The notes: generated from the letters alone by a model not told the origin. A stretch of 64,000 nt of DNA from an uncultured Eubacteriales bacterium (GCA_900548855.1 URMF01000003.1:56290-120289), one strand, 5' to 3'; shown: positions 43,861-53,894, counted from the first letter of the stretch. A program made the numbers and translations.

Positions 43861-44619
43861 ATGAAAAAAATAACAGTCTTATTTCTTTCTGTTATGCTGG
43901 TGCTTTCTCTGGCAGCTTGCGGAAACAATAATCAAAATACTGTGGAGAATACACCAGCAGAAGCAGAGGTTGGGATTTCGATAACGGAACCCGGAGACAG
44001 CAGTACCGAAAGCACAGCAGAACCCACAGATGACGGGACAGAAACTCCGGAGACAGCAGAAACAGGAAACAGTAATATTCTGATTGTTTATTTCTCCGTC
44101 ATGGAAACGGACGGTGTGGACACAGTATCCGGTGCGAGCCGTGTTGCAGTGAACGGCGAGGTTTTGGGCAATAACGAGTACATTGCGCAGATTATTCAGT
44201 GCGAAACAGGAGGTGAACTGTTCGCTATTGAAACGGTACAGGAATATCCCACAACACACAGTCCCCTTTTAGAGTTTGCCTATGATGAAAAAGCGGATAA
44301 TGCCAGACCGGAGCTTGCAACGCAGATTGAAAATCCCGACAGCTATGATGTGATTTTCTTAGGTTATCCGAACTGGAACGCGGATCTTCCGATGCCGCTG
44401 TATACTTTTCTCGAAAAATATGATTTCAGCGGCAAAACCATTATTCCATTTACCACCCACGGCGGTAGCGGCTTTTCCGGAACGATTCACACAATTTCTG
44501 AATTACAACCGAATGCAACTGTTATTTTTGATGGACTTTCTATTTCGCGAAACAGTGTATCAAAAGCAGAGAGCGAGGTTGTAAATTGGGTAAATAGCCT
44601 GAATTTGACATCAGAATAA
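43861..44619 (+). CDS. flavodoxin lipoprotein
   Basis: The 252-residue protein has a lipoprotein signal (VLSLAACG, Cys near 20). A Thr/Glu-rich linker of about 50 residues precedes a flavodoxin-like domain: ILIVYFSVMETDGVD, GYPNWNADLPMPLYTFLE and PFTTHGGSGFSGT. The phosphate loop lacks the usual SxTGNT pattern and instead has a longer insertion before EYIAQII, as in flavodoxins of the lipoprotein group. It would sit on the outer face of the membrane. It abuts the DUF4405 gene, with stop and next frame overlapping. Confidence 0.8.
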   Translation: MKKITVLFLSVMLVLSLAACGNNNQNTVENTPAEAEVGISITEPGDSSTESTAEPTDDGTETPETAETGNSNILIVYFSVMETDGVDTVSGASRVAVNGEVLGNNEYIAQIIQCETGGELFAIETVQEYPTTHSPLLEFAYDEKADNARPELATQIENPDSYDVIFLGYPNWNADLPMPLYTFLEKYDFSGKTIIPFTTHGGSGFSGTIHTISELQPNATVIFDGLSISRNSVSKAESEVVNWVNSLNLTSE

Positions 44620-44663
44620 TGACAACAGGCAGACACTTATTTACAAAACTGCAAAGGAGAGGA

Positions 44664-45347
44664 ATGTTTTCAATGAAGAGAAAATTTATATGCAAAATAG
44701 TCATTGATATAATAATGACGGTCTTATTATTATTTCTCATGGCACGGCAACTCACTGGGGATTCTGCACATGAATGGCTCGGAGCGGGTATGCTTATTTT
44801 ATGGATTGCTCATCATATTCTGAACCGAAACTGGCATAGCCATCTTTTCAAAGGGAAATATACTCCTATGCGTATTTTGCAGGCAGTGATAAATTTCACT
44901 CTACTGCTCTCCATGTTCGGTTTAACGGTGAGTGGAATCATTCTTTCCAGAAAAGTTTTTGCTTTCCTGCCGATTTCCGGCGGTATCGCTTTGGCAAGAC
45001 CGTTACATGTGCTCTCTGCATTTTGGGGGTTTGTGCTGATGGCCCTGCATCTTGGCCTACACTGGAATATGATTCTTGGCATGGTGCGCAAAGTCACCGG
45101 ACCAGTTGCCTCAAAACTGCTGCGAATCCTTCTTCGCATAACTGCGGCCTTGGTTGCCGGATATGGCCTTTATGCTTTCCTGAAAAATCAGTTTCTGTCT
45201 TATATGTTTTTGACATCCTCCTTTGTATTTTTTGATTTTGAAAGACCTGTTCTGCTCTTTTTTGCAGAGTATATCGCTATCATGGACCTGTTCATTTTTC
45301 TGGCACATTATACCTGGAAGGGGATTCAAAAATTGCATGACAACTGA
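44664..45347 (+). CDS. DUF4405 membrane protein, cytochrome b-like
   Basis: The protein is about 227 residues (ATG at 44,664; the ATG at 44,673 is also possible given AAAGGAGAGG). It has about five to six membrane helices. Histidines are placed at helix ends: HEWLGAGMLILWIAHHILNRNWHSH, LHVLSAFWG and ALHLGLHWN. That pattern resembles b-type haem ligation in DUF4405/cytochrome b561-like proteins. With the flavodoxins it could move electrons across the membrane to exported flavin. Haem binding is inference. Confidence 0.65.
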   Translation: MFSMKRKFICKIVIDIIMTVLLLFLMARQLTGDSAHEWLGAGMLILWIAHHILNRNWHSHLFKGKYTPMRILQAVINFTLLLSMFGLTVSGIILSRKVFAFLPISGGIALARPLHVLSAFWGFVLMALHLGLHWNMILGMVRKVTGPVASKLLRILLRITAALVAGYGLYAFLKNQFLSYMFLTSSFVFFDFERPVLLFFAEYIAIMDLFIFLAHYTWKGIQKLHDN

Positions 45348-45381
45348 GAAACCGGCGTGATATTCGCCACGCCGGTTTCTC
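45346..45381 (+). terminator. terminator of the redox cluster
   Basis: GAGAAACCGGCGTG and CACGCCGGTTTCTC form a perfect 14-bp GC-rich stem. It begins at the stop codon of the DUF4405 gene. The T-tract after it is weak. Confidence 0.7.
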
Positions 45382-45459
45382 CGAAAATTTTATTTACTTC
45401 CCTATGAGGCTCCGCCTATAGGAGACAGTCCTTTTATATTGCCCAAAACAGTTATATTA

Positions 45460-46698
45460 TCATTTCTTATAGAAGGTATAAGAAACGGAACAATCAGAAG
45501 ATATAGAAGAGGTTGTAACAGTAGTATCCTTTGTGTCCCCAGCATTCCGATATGTCATTGAAAATACTGTATTTCCAGACTTATTCTTTGATATACTGTT
45601 TACCCTGCTAAACGAACCGGTAAATTTATTCTTATAGAATACATAGACTGTGGTTGGCTTATAAAGAGAAACACTATTACTAGAGTATGAGTAATAAGGA
45701 GAATTATATGTATTCGACCTCCTGCTCTTATTCACGCCATAATTGATTTTCTTTTTATTATTTACTATTGTATATACCGGTTTTCCCTCTTTGTCATAAG
45801 TCAGCACCAGAATACTTGTTATACTGTAATTCTTATCGGCTGCCTTAACCGTAAGCTTGCCGCTGCTTCCGGATAAAAAGGCTCTGCTTGAGGAAGAAGA
45901 GTAGCTGTAAGCGCTGTTACTGTCAGCTCGGGTCAGCTTTGTTTTTCCTAACTGTACAGAAGAAATTGCTTTGTTTGTCTTTAACACCTTATACTGCCTG
46001 CTATAAGTAGTTTTAATCACATTACGGGGCTGGCAATAAACATACTGTTTTTTATCTGCCCCTGTTTTAATTGTGGCAGCCACACAGCTCCAGCCATCAA
46101 CCGAAGTATCTGCATAAATCTTCTTACTGGAAACTCCCTGATAATAGGTATCCCCACCGCTGGTCTTCTTTTCCTCATATAATTCGCTGCTCTGCTTTCC
46201 ATCATTATCCGTTAATTTATAATAGGAAACGGTTTTACCGTTTACCTTTTTGCTGGTCGAATAATTCATGTCCAAATCTTCTTTTTCATACTTTACCCAT
46301 GAAACCGTATAGGTTCCCGCCTTTAAAAAGCGCAGAGTATAATCGTTGCTTCCCAGGTATTTCCTTGCATTGGTAGTTGCATTTCTATAGTCATCATACT
46401 GTACATACGCATCACTATCTTTAAAGTATGCCTTTGTCTGGTAATAAAATGCGGATGGGTCTGTATCTGTGACAACTGTTTTAATTTTTTTCTTATACTT
46501 TTTGACAGACTTATTGTTAATCTTAAGCCCGGCAACATTATATAACATGCTTTCATCACCTACGGTGTAGCAGACTTTGTCCTCTGTAACCTTCTTATTA
46601 ATGGTCTTAGCTTCCGAAACCACGCCTGGAATTACCATGGCTGCTGCCAATGCAATCACCATGGCTGACAGCTTACATTTATTTGAAAATTTCTTCAT
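45460..46698 (-). CDS. secreted protein of unknown function, paralogue of the next gene
   Basis: The 412-residue protein starts at the ATG at 46,696-46,698 behind GGGGGTG and has a signal peptide ending VVSEAKT. The mature protein is rich in Lys, Tyr, Ser and Thr. Its C-terminal region contains YSITSILVLTYDKEGKPVY and TTVYVFYKNKFTGSFSRV, which align with the protein encoded by the gene immediately upstream. The fold is probably beta-rich. No catalytic motif is evident. The pair lies beside the large GH9 gene, suggesting a surface role. Confidence 0.6.
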   Translation of the reverse strand: MKKFSNKCKLSAMVIALAAAMVIPGVVSEAKTINKKVTEDKVCYTVGDESMLYNVAGLKINNKSVKKYKKKIKTVVTDTDPSAFYYQTKAYFKDSDAYVQYDDYRNATTNARKYLGSNDYTLRFLKAGTYTVSWVKYEKEDLDMNYSTSKKVNGKTVSYYKLTDNDGKQSSELYEEKKTSGGDTYYQGVSSKKIYADTSVDGWSCVAATIKTGADKKQYVYCQPRNVIKTTYSRQYKVLKTNKAISSVQLGKTKLTRADSNSAYSYSSSSSRAFLSGSSGKLTVKAADKNYSITSILVLTYDKEGKPVYTIVNNKKKINYGVNKSRRSNTYNSPYYSYSSNSVSLYKPTTVYVFYKNKFTGSFSRVNSISKNKSGNTVFSMTYRNAGDTKDTTVTTSSISSDCSVSYTFYKK

Positions 46699-46713
46699 TC
46701 TCTTCACCCCCTG

Positions 46714-47625
46714 TTAATACTGCCATAAAGTAATCGTTGCACCTAGATAGCGGCTATAGGATGTTGTTCTCCTGCCACTAAAAGCATTCTTTTCGACACA
46801 CTTTACTTCTTTTCTTCCCCTTGCACTGGAGATGGAATAGGTGACAGAATCTCCTAAAAACTTGTCCTTATAAGATACATAAATGTAAGTCTTTTTCTTA
46901 GCGGAACGGCTCTTTGTTCCATCATTGGCATTCGTGGAGGTTGACTCATAATTTTTGGATAAGGTAAGCTTCTTGCCATTCTTAAACTTTTTATAGGTAT
47001 ACTTTCCATTCTTATCAACCGAAACCACTATTATGCCGGTTATCTTATACTGGCTGTTTGCGGTTATCTTGAATTTTCCTGAAGCTCCCTTCACTTTGCA
47101 GGATTCTTTATAAGAATTCTTCTTTACACCCTTCTTAATGGATGCTGTATTAGAAACCACTGTCTGCTTTCCAAAGACTGCCTTCTTAATCAGCCCAGAT
47201 GAATTAACAGCCTGTACCTGTACCGTATAGCGGCCCCGCCTCTGATTTGCACTGTTTACCACGTCAAAGCTCACCTTATAAGTGCCTGGCTTTGTGGCAT
47301 ATATACCAATTGTAGCACTTCCGTAGTCTGTATTGTTATAGGTATAAACTATCTGTGCTTCCAATCCTTTCTTGTTAACCTTCAGATTGGAAATCTTATC
47401 ACCGCTTCCATATCTCACATCAAAATCAGAAACATCATCTGCATATGTGGATATCCGCATTTTTTTCTGTTCCTTCACATTCCCTTTTACATCATAGCCA
47501 TAATTGATGTAAACCTTACCATCTACAGGCTCTGTCTCTGCATGGACTGTCAGCACATTGGCAAACAGAAAGCAGAACATCAGCACAGTAAATGTACTTG
47601 TAACAACTTTTTTCATTTTGTTCAT
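46714..47625 (-). CDS. secreted protein of unknown function, paralogue of the previous gene
   Basis: The 303-residue protein has a signal peptide (VLMFCFLFANVLTVHAE). Two Ig-like segments follow: one around residues 60-140 (GTYKVSFDVVNSANQRRG), the other with YKITGIIVVSVDKNGKYTY and KTYIYVSYKDKFLGDSVTY. The second matches the C-terminal module of the downstream protein, so the two arose by duplication. It is highly basic. AAGGAGGAG precedes the ATG at 47,623-47,625. The downstream gene follows after 15 bases, so they form an operon. Confidence 0.6.
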   Translation of the reverse strand: MNKMKKVVTSTFTVLMFCFLFANVLTVHAETEPVDGKVYINYGYDVKGNVKEQKKMRISTYADDVSDFDVRYGSGDKISNLKVNKKGLEAQIVYTYNNTDYGSATIGIYATKPGTYKVSFDVVNSANQRRGRYTVQVQAVNSSGLIKKAVFGKQTVVSNTASIKKGVKKNSYKESCKVKGASGKFKITANSQYKITGIIVVSVDKNGKYTYKKFKNGKKLTLSKNYESTSTNANDGTKSRSAKKKTYIYVSYKDKFLGDSVTYSISSARGRKEVKCVEKNAFSGRRTTSYSRYLGATITLWQY

Positions 47626-47656
47626 TAAACTATCTCCTCCTTGATATAATGCTTAT

Positions 47657-47832
47657 GGATAATTGCAAAACTGATTTTTTGAAAGCCTGCGTTGCACAAA
47701 TGCAGCAAATTTGTCTTCAAACCGTCTACACTCAAAAAAGGTTCACTGAACCTTTTTCTCATACGTCCTACAAATATAAATCTGTTACATCTGTGTAACT
47801 CACATTTTGAAAAATACATTTTACAACTATCT
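47657..47832. mobile_element. MITE-like element, diverged copy with hairpin repeat inside
   Basis: The left arm (ATAATTGCAAAACTGATTTT, then CAAATGCAGCAAATT) and the inverted right arm (TGTTACATCTGTGTAAC, ACATTTTGAAAA) align with the arms of the 185-452 element. The centre is occupied by copy D of the hairpin repeat. Ends are diverged and no clear target duplication was found. It lies between the secreted-protein operon and the GH9 gene. Confidence 0.6.
47728..47768 (-). repeat. short hairpin repeat, copy D
   Basis: The minus strand pairs AAAAAGGTTC with GAACCTTTTT around AGT, perfect over ten pairs but with different bases from copy A (GGTTC/GAACC in place of TGTCC/GGACA). This is direct compensatory evidence that the stem is selected. 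Confidence 0.75.
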
Positions 47833-47917
47833 AATAATAGTATACTGGATTATTATACCGTTTTTCCTATAATTATACTAGTACTTTTTATTTTTCCTAT
47901 ATAATCCTAAATAAGAG

Positions 47918-50900
47918 CTACTTCACCCGAATCGTGACTACCGCTTTTTTACCGCTTCCATCTGTTGCAATCGCAGTAATCTTAACCTTTCCTTTCTTAA
48001 CTCCCTTCACCTTACCTGTGGAAGATACCGTTGCAATCTTTGAATTACTTGACTTCCAATATACGGAATTGCTGGCCTTGGTTTTACTTGGAGAGGTTAC
48101 TGCCTTTAATTGAAGTGTTTTCTTTACTTTAATGGTTTTCTTTGATGCCTTAATCTTAACCTTTGTAACTGCTTTCTTCATAACCTGGACCTTGAAAGTT
48201 TTCTTAAGTCCATTCTCCGAAGTAACGGTAATGGTTGCTTTTCCTGCCTTTTTGCCTGCCGTAATCTTACCCTTTGCATTTACCTTGGCAATCTTTGTAT
48301 TGCTGCTCTTGAAGGTCACCTTTTCTTTTACCGCATTCTCCGGTGCAAATGCAACCTTAAGGGTCATGCTCTTCTTTGGTGCCAGCTTATAGGTTCCTTT
48401 TACCGGTACACTGCCTGCTCCTTTCACACTGGCTGTCAACGAAATAGAGGATGCCTTAATATCTCTTTCCTCCGAGCTTCCTTCTACCGGTTTTGATGCT
48501 TCCTTCACTGTAATGGTCACAGAATCGGATATCTTTGTATCATTGGAGGTGGCAGTGATAACCGCAGAACCCTTTGCCTTTGCAGTGATAACTCCTTTGC
48601 TGTCCACAGCTGCAACAGCCGGATTACTGCTTGACCATGTAACAGATGTATCTGCGGCATCAGCCGGTAATACCATAACCGTTGCCTTAACCATCTTACC
48701 GGTTTCAAGCTCCACAGCTGAAACGGTTACCTTTACATCAGTAACGGAAATTTTCGTGTACACAGCTGCAAAGCTGCAATCACCCTCTATTGTCACCGCA
48801 GTGCCATCTACATAGGTTTTTCCTGTCTGGTCCTTCCAATCTGCCCGATAGCCTCTCTTTCCCGCTGCCTGTAAAATTATACTGGAACCTGCATTTATTG
48901 ATTTTGTCTCATTCCTGTTTGATGCTTCATCCGTTATTGATACCTTATAGGTAACAATGGTATTTCCCTGGCTGTCAACCGGATTCTTAGAATACATATT
49001 ATCTACACTATTACCCGTTACGCTTCCCCCATCAATGGTTATCTTGTATTCGTCATCCTCACCAGCCTGAATTGCCGGAGCGCTTCCATCCCCTGTCGTA
49101 TTAACCGTAACATTGGCATCCTCCATAGTGATATTACCCGTACTTGAAATAGCGGAGGCTCCGTTTCCTCCTGTTGCAGTTACCGAAGCGTCTGTAATTG
49201 TAATATCACTGCCTGAAATGGCCGGATTCCTGTCACTGCCAGTGGCAGTAACATTGGTCTTGCTTCCTGAAATCACAACCTTATCTCCGGCAGAAATTCC
49301 ACCCTTTGCTATTACAGTTCCGCCTGTAATCGATATATCATTGACTGCCGTCATTGCTCCGGTTACCGTAACAGTTCCGCCCAAAATATTTATATCTTTT
49401 GCTGTAATCGTTCCTGCATTCAAGGTTCCAGAACCATTTAATGTTAAAGCATTGACGGTGCTGATTGACCCGGTCACCTTTGATACGCCTGTCATTGTTA
49501 CGGTGGCATTACTTGTATTCGCTACATCTAAATTCTTAATCGCGGCATTGCTCAATATAATTGTTTGTGTCGTTCCGGCCGCTGTCTTTACTGTCACATT
49601 GTTATTGCTTCCTGTTATGGTATATGTTTTTGAAGAATCCGTTAATGTCAGTACATCTGTGGATGTATCATAGGATACAGTTGCTGTACCTGATTCGGTC
49701 CGGAGTGCATCCACATAATTCGCATCACTTAATTTCGATACATCAATTGTATACGGATTTGCTACCAGAGTACAAACCAAAACTGCTTCCGATTTAACGC
49801 TGGCCTTATGGCTCGCCGTCTCCTTTATTCGTGTATAAATCTTATATTCCGTAAAACCAGCCAGTCCTGTAAACCCGCTATTGTCCTGCCATGTCTTTCC
49901 ATCCTTTGAATACTCATAGCCAGACAACGCCTGTAGGGTAATACTGCTTTTGGTCCGACTGACAAGAACTGCTTTTTGAGGAATTGCCGGATTATCTGCC
50001 TTTTCTACCTTGACTGTAACTGCCTTGGTAAGCGTAGCATCTTCATCTGAGTCTAAAATCCCGTATTTACTCTTATTCTCTTCATTCCATTTAAACACCA
50101 CATCATAAGACTGCTCTCCGATCGTAGTCATCTCTGCTGCTCCATTCACCCATGTAAAGGTTCCATATTGTGTAGAACCCCCTGTCAATTCGGATTCAGA
50201 CAGCGTCTGTCCATACTGAATAACAGATGCATGTGGGAAAGTTATCGCCGGCAAGCCTGCCCGGTTTACATTCACAGACACACTCTGCGTAATGGTACCA
50301 GCAGCCTCATTATATCCTGTTATACCACTAAAAGAATAATTCTTCTTTGCAGCCGTGGTCAATGTCAATACCACATCCGCATTTATAGTTCCCCTTGCCG
50401 GAGCAGCCGTCTTATCTTTCCATGCAAAGCTTCCATACAGTTTCTCCCCTTCAGACAATGTAGAATCCGCCAGGGTCTGACCAACTGTAATATCTGAAGC
50501 AGTTGGGAATATAACACTGGTTATCACCTTTTTATTAATCGTCAACGTTCCTGCCTTAGCAGTTATCTTATAATTTGGATTGCTGCCTGGTGTAACCGTA
50601 ATCGGATATGTACCTGCATCTGATGATTTCGATGCCGTTGTGTTACAGACAATCTGTAAGCTGTCACCAGATACAACTGCGCCAGATGTAAGCTTGTAAG
50701 TCAAAACTGGATTTTCATCACCATATATCTTAGAAATATTGTCTGCCGTCACTGTAACAGCCCTCTTATTGACTGTAAAGGTTACCGGAACCGATACCGC
50801 AGAGCCGGAATTATATGTCACCTTTAAGGTATCCGTATAGGTACCTGCCGCCAAACCGGTCTTAGGTGTCACGCTAACAGCTGCTGTATCTCCCACTGCG

Positions 50901-53725
50901 ATACTGTCGGATGGCAGCTGCGTAATTGAAAAATTGCTTCCATTTGTCAATGCGGCTGCAACTCCTGATGCTTCCGCAGTTCCGTTATTTGAAAGAATAA
51001 CCGTCCCTGCTGCGGGATTCGTATATCCATATTCCATAGCAGTACATGCCACACTTGACGAGGCTGCCTCCAATTTTGCAACCGGTGCAGCAGTCACTGT
51101 TACAGTACAGCTTGCGGACTTGCTTCCGGCAGTTGCTGTAATTTTAACCGTCCCTTCCTTTACTGCGGTTACCTTTCCATCGGAAACCGTTGCAATTGCA
51201 GAATTAGAGGATTTCCATGTTACAGCCGCTGCACCTGCTGGTGTGACCGTTGCGGACAATACACTGTCATCCCCAACATATAATTCCAATTTTTCCTTAT
51301 CTAAAGTAACGGCCTCCACCACAGTGCCAGAAGAGCTTCCATAATAAGTACTAACTCCCACTGCACTTAATTCCTCCGCCGTTGCCAATGCAGCACTATA
51401 ATTGATGGTGGTTTTCTTTGCATAAGACAGGTATGTAGTTGTATCATTCTTATGTGCACAATACAGTCCTGCCAATGCACCAACTAAGCCGGCATTATAA
51501 TCTAATGCCACCTCATTGCAGTAATAATCGTTCTGATCATCCTTATAAGTGCCATTCTTTCCAGGTCCCCCCACCAAAGCTCCTAATAACGTATAATGGT
51601 CTTCTCTTGTTATTCCTGCATCTGTTGAACGGGAAGCCGCTCTGTGATGTGGATACTGGCTTGAATTTTCATTATATCCTACAATAAAACAGCGCTTATT
51701 CGGATTGTCTCCAATCATGTAGTTCATCTGACTGACAGTCCATGAATCGTATGTTGTGGTATTCGTTAATTTATCATAAACCAAGCCTACAAAACCACTT
51801 GCTGCATTGTACCGGCAGGAGCCCCAATCCGATACACAATTAAAAAAGCCATCTATGGTGGAACAATTCTTACCTGCATTAGTAATACCGGCAAGCTTGG
51901 AAGTATCCTTTTGCAACATACAAGCTAATGCGCCAGTATTTGCCCAGTCTAATACCCAATACTGGTTTACCCCATTTTCACTGTTGTCTTTATATTCATT
52001 ATATATCGAATTATAGGAAGTATTTTTCGTTGCGATATATAGCGCACTTGCAGCTAATGCATAATCATCTCCATAGGATGTAGAATCATAAAATCCTGAC
52101 GCTCCATTTGTTGCACATGCCTTACTATTATTTTTCACAAAGGTGAACAAATCCTCTGCTGCCTTTAAATCCTCCGGATTGCCGAAATTAATATAATTCA
52201 TAGCCAGGGCTGCAATTGCAACACTCACTTCGTCCGTTGCCGGATTAGACGCGGTGGCAAAATATGCCGGCCGTTCTAATGTCTGTCCTTCCGGTGCACT
52301 CCAGACACCATGATCTGTATTTCCATTGCCGACCTGATAGCAGAATCCCACTACCTTTCCTGAACTGTCGTAAACTGTACATCTCTTAAAATAATCACAG
52401 AAATAGTCTGTTATTTTCTTCAAATGTGCTGTCTGTCCCGTACCGGTATAAGCATCGGGAAACTGATAATAACTCATTCCCAGCATGGTTGCAGCATAGC
52501 CCTGCGGCAAACCAAACTTTACATGGTCACCTGCATCATGAAAACCTCCTGACACATCCACTTTGTATGTCACTCCGTTAATCGTTGTAGTAACATTCTT
52601 ATCATATGTGTGGCAATTACCACGCCAGCTAAGCCCACATGTACCTTCTAAATTCCCACACATATTCGCGTCATAAAAATAAAGGGATTCCTGCAGAAGC
52701 TTGGCATAATTGTATTCCACATCCAAATCTTTATTAGTAGAAGTATCGGTTGTAGAACTTCCGCTATTACCACCTCCGCCTCCGGTTTCATCGTTCGTAT
52801 CTCCGGAAGAATAATCAAATTCTGATGAAGTTCCTTTGTTATAATAGACAGCCTTTACCTGAATACTGCCTGCATCTACATATTTACCGGAAAAACCGCC
52901 TCCCGGTATATCTGCACCTAATGCACCTTGTGCAATTACCGCATTTGCTCCGGACTGCATTGGATACATATAAATCGTATCTCCATCCGCCACAAAAGTA
53001 GCATTCCAGCATTTAAATGCTGATGCCATTCCACTTGGAACCTGTAGTACAATTATCCAGTCACATATTGTAGAGCCGGAATTATTGGTTATTGCCATCT
53101 TAAATTCCGACCAATCGTTTGATGGGGTGGTTGAATTTGAAAGAACCGCATTCACTCCTGATGAATAGTCTCTTGATGTTCCAAAGTCTGTAGAACCGCC
53201 GGAGCCGCCTGTTCCGCCACTTGAAGTTCCGATTAATTTTGCTGATGTAATATTATAGGTAACCGTGCCTGTCACATTCGCAATCTGCGCACCAAACCGT
53301 TTCAGAGAGTCACTTTTACCGGCTGCTCCTGATAAATCCAATGTCAATGTACCGGTCTTGCCAGAGGACAGATTCGTCCACCCACCCGTATAATACGTCC
53401 ATTTGTCGCCATATGCGAAATATCCCTGTATGCCTGCCGTTCCCGATGAAGCCTGCGTATACTGTGATATCTCATAGCTTATCTGCAGTTTTGTATAGCC
53501 TGCATCCAGCAAAGACTGTATTGTACCATATCCACCGGGTGCCGCAATTTCGATATCCACATTTGTTGTACCGCTCAAATTAACAGTTCCCGAACCATTG
53601 TCAATTGTCAATACGATATCCCCACTTGCCTCCACGCTCTTTACCGGCACTGCCACTAGACCTGCCACCATGGTTATCACAAGCAGCCATGCTCCGATGC
53701 TCCTGCCTATTCTCCGTCTCATCAT
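47918..53725 (-). CDS. very large secreted GH9 endoglucanase with carbohydrate-binding and Ig-like domains
   Basis: The 1935-residue protein starts at the ATG at 53,723-53,725, eight bases after GGGGAGG. A signal peptide ends near EASGD. Two carbohydrate-binding-like modules occupy about residues 37-160 and 180-315. The GH9 catalytic domain (about 335-790) has SGGFHDAGDHVKFGLP (nucleophilic-water aspartates), QYPHHRAAS, and CNEVALDYNAGLVGALAG with the acid Glu. Next come a Big2 domain (about 810-885) and several Ig/MBG-like modules. A repetitive beta-helix-like region with ITGGTVIAKGG and ITITDASVTATGG turns follows (about 1340-1530). Two or three basic Big2 domains end the protein. No dockerin or LPxTG is present. 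Confidence 0.85.
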   Translation of the reverse strand: MMRRRIGRSIGAWLLVITMVAGLVAVPVKSVEASGDIVLTIDNGSGTVNLSGTTNVDIEIAAPGGYGTIQSLLDAGYTKLQISYEISQYTQASSGTAGIQGYFAYGDKWTYYTGGWTNLSSGKTGTLTLDLSGAAGKSDSLKRFGAQIANVTGTVTYNITSAKLIGTSSGGTGGSGGSTDFGTSRDYSSGVNAVLSNSTTPSNDWSEFKMAITNNSGSTICDWIIVLQVPSGMASAFKCWNATFVADGDTIYMYPMQSGANAVIAQGALGADIPGGGFSGKYVDAGSIQVKAVYYNKGTSSEFDYSSGDTNDETGGGGGNSGSSTTDTSTNKDLDVEYNYAKLLQESLYFYDANMCGNLEGTCGLSWRGNCHTYDKNVTTTINGVTYKVDVSGGFHDAGDHVKFGLPQGYAATMLGMSYYQFPDAYTGTGQTAHLKKITDYFCDYFKRCTVYDSSGKVVGFCYQVGNGNTDHGVWSAPEGQTLERPAYFATASNPATDEVSVAIAALAMNYINFGNPEDLKAAEDLFTFVKNNSKACATNGASGFYDSTSYGDDYALAASALYIATKNTSYNSIYNEYKDNSENGVNQYWVLDWANTGALACMLQKDTSKLAGITNAGKNCSTIDGFFNCVSDWGSCRYNAASGFVGLVYDKLTNTTTYDSWTVSQMNYMIGDNPNKRCFIVGYNENSSQYPHHRAASRSTDAGITREDHYTLLGALVGGPGKNGTYKDDQNDYYCNEVALDYNAGLVGALAGLYCAHKNDTTTYLSYAKKTTINYSAALATAEELSAVGVSTYYGSSSGTVVEAVTLDKEKLELYVGDDSVLSATVTPAGAAAVTWKSSNSAIATVSDGKVTAVKEGTVKITATAGSKSASCTVTVTAAPVAKLEAASSSVACTAMEYGYTNPAAGTVILSNNGTAEASGVAAALTNGSNFSITQLPSDSIAVGDTAAVSVTPKTGLAAGTYTDTLKVTYNSGSAVSVPVTFTVNKRAVTVTADNISKIYGDENPVLTYKLTSGAVVSGDSLQIVCNTTASKSSDAGTYPITVTPGSNPNYKITAKAGTLTINKKVITSVIFPTASDITVGQTLADSTLSEGEKLYGSFAWKDKTAAPARGTINADVVLTLTTAAKKNYSFSGITGYNEAAGTITQSVSVNVNRAGLPAITFPHASVIQYGQTLSESELTGGSTQYGTFTWVNGAAEMTTIGEQSYDVVFKWNEENKSKYGILDSDEDATLTKAVTVKVEKADNPAIPQKAVLVSRTKSSITLQALSGYEYSKDGKTWQDNSGFTGLAGFTEYKIYTRIKETASHKASVKSEAVLVCTLVANPYTIDVSKLSDANYVDALRTESGTATVSYDTSTDVLTLTDSSKTYTITGSNNNVTVKTAAGTTQTIILSNAAIKNLDVANTSNATVTMTGVSKVTGSISTVNALTLNGSGTLNAGTITAKDINILGGTVTVTGAMTAVNDISITGGTVIAKGGISAGDKVVISGSKTNVTATGSDRNPAISGSDITITDASVTATGGNGASAISSTGNITMEDANVTVNTTGDGSAPAIQAGEDDEYKITIDGGSVTGNSVDNMYSKNPVDSQGNTIVTYKVSITDEASNRNETKSINAGSSIILQAAGKRGYRADWKDQTGKTYVDGTAVTIEGDCSFAAVYTKISVTDVKVTVSAVELETGKMVKATVMVLPADAADTSVTWSSSNPAVAAVDSKGVITAKAKGSAVITATSNDTKISDSVTITVKEASKPVEGSSEERDIKASSISLTASVKGAGSVPVKGTYKLAPKKSMTLKVAFAPENAVKEKVTFKSSNTKIAKVNAKGKITAGKKAGKATITVTSENGLKKTFKVQVMKKAVTKVKIKASKKTIKVKKTLQLKAVTSPSKTKASNSVYWKSSNSKIATVSSTGKVKGVKKGKVKITAIATDGSGKKAVVTIRVK

Positions 53726-53864
53726 CCACATATCCTCCCCTTACTCCGTCTTAAAACACTTTTTGAATCACTACACCATAATTAATCTTAATTATACCTT
53801 TTACATAAAAAATTTTCTTTAGCTAAAATAGCAATTTTTTATAGTAATTTTGCACAAACTTATC

Positions 53865-53894
53865 TTGTATCTGTCAAATGATATCTGCTATAAT
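53865..53894 (+). promoter_or_regulatory. promoter of the DUF3783 gene
   Basis: TTGTAT (53,865-53,870), an 18-base spacer and TATAAT (53,889-53,894) lie about 55 bases upstream of the start codon. Confidence 0.55.

Noticed and set aside
48132..51344. Plus-strand frames of 80-190 codons opposite the GH9 gene
   Set aside because: They are antisense shadows of a repetitive Thr/Ala/Val-rich coding sequence and lack start signals.
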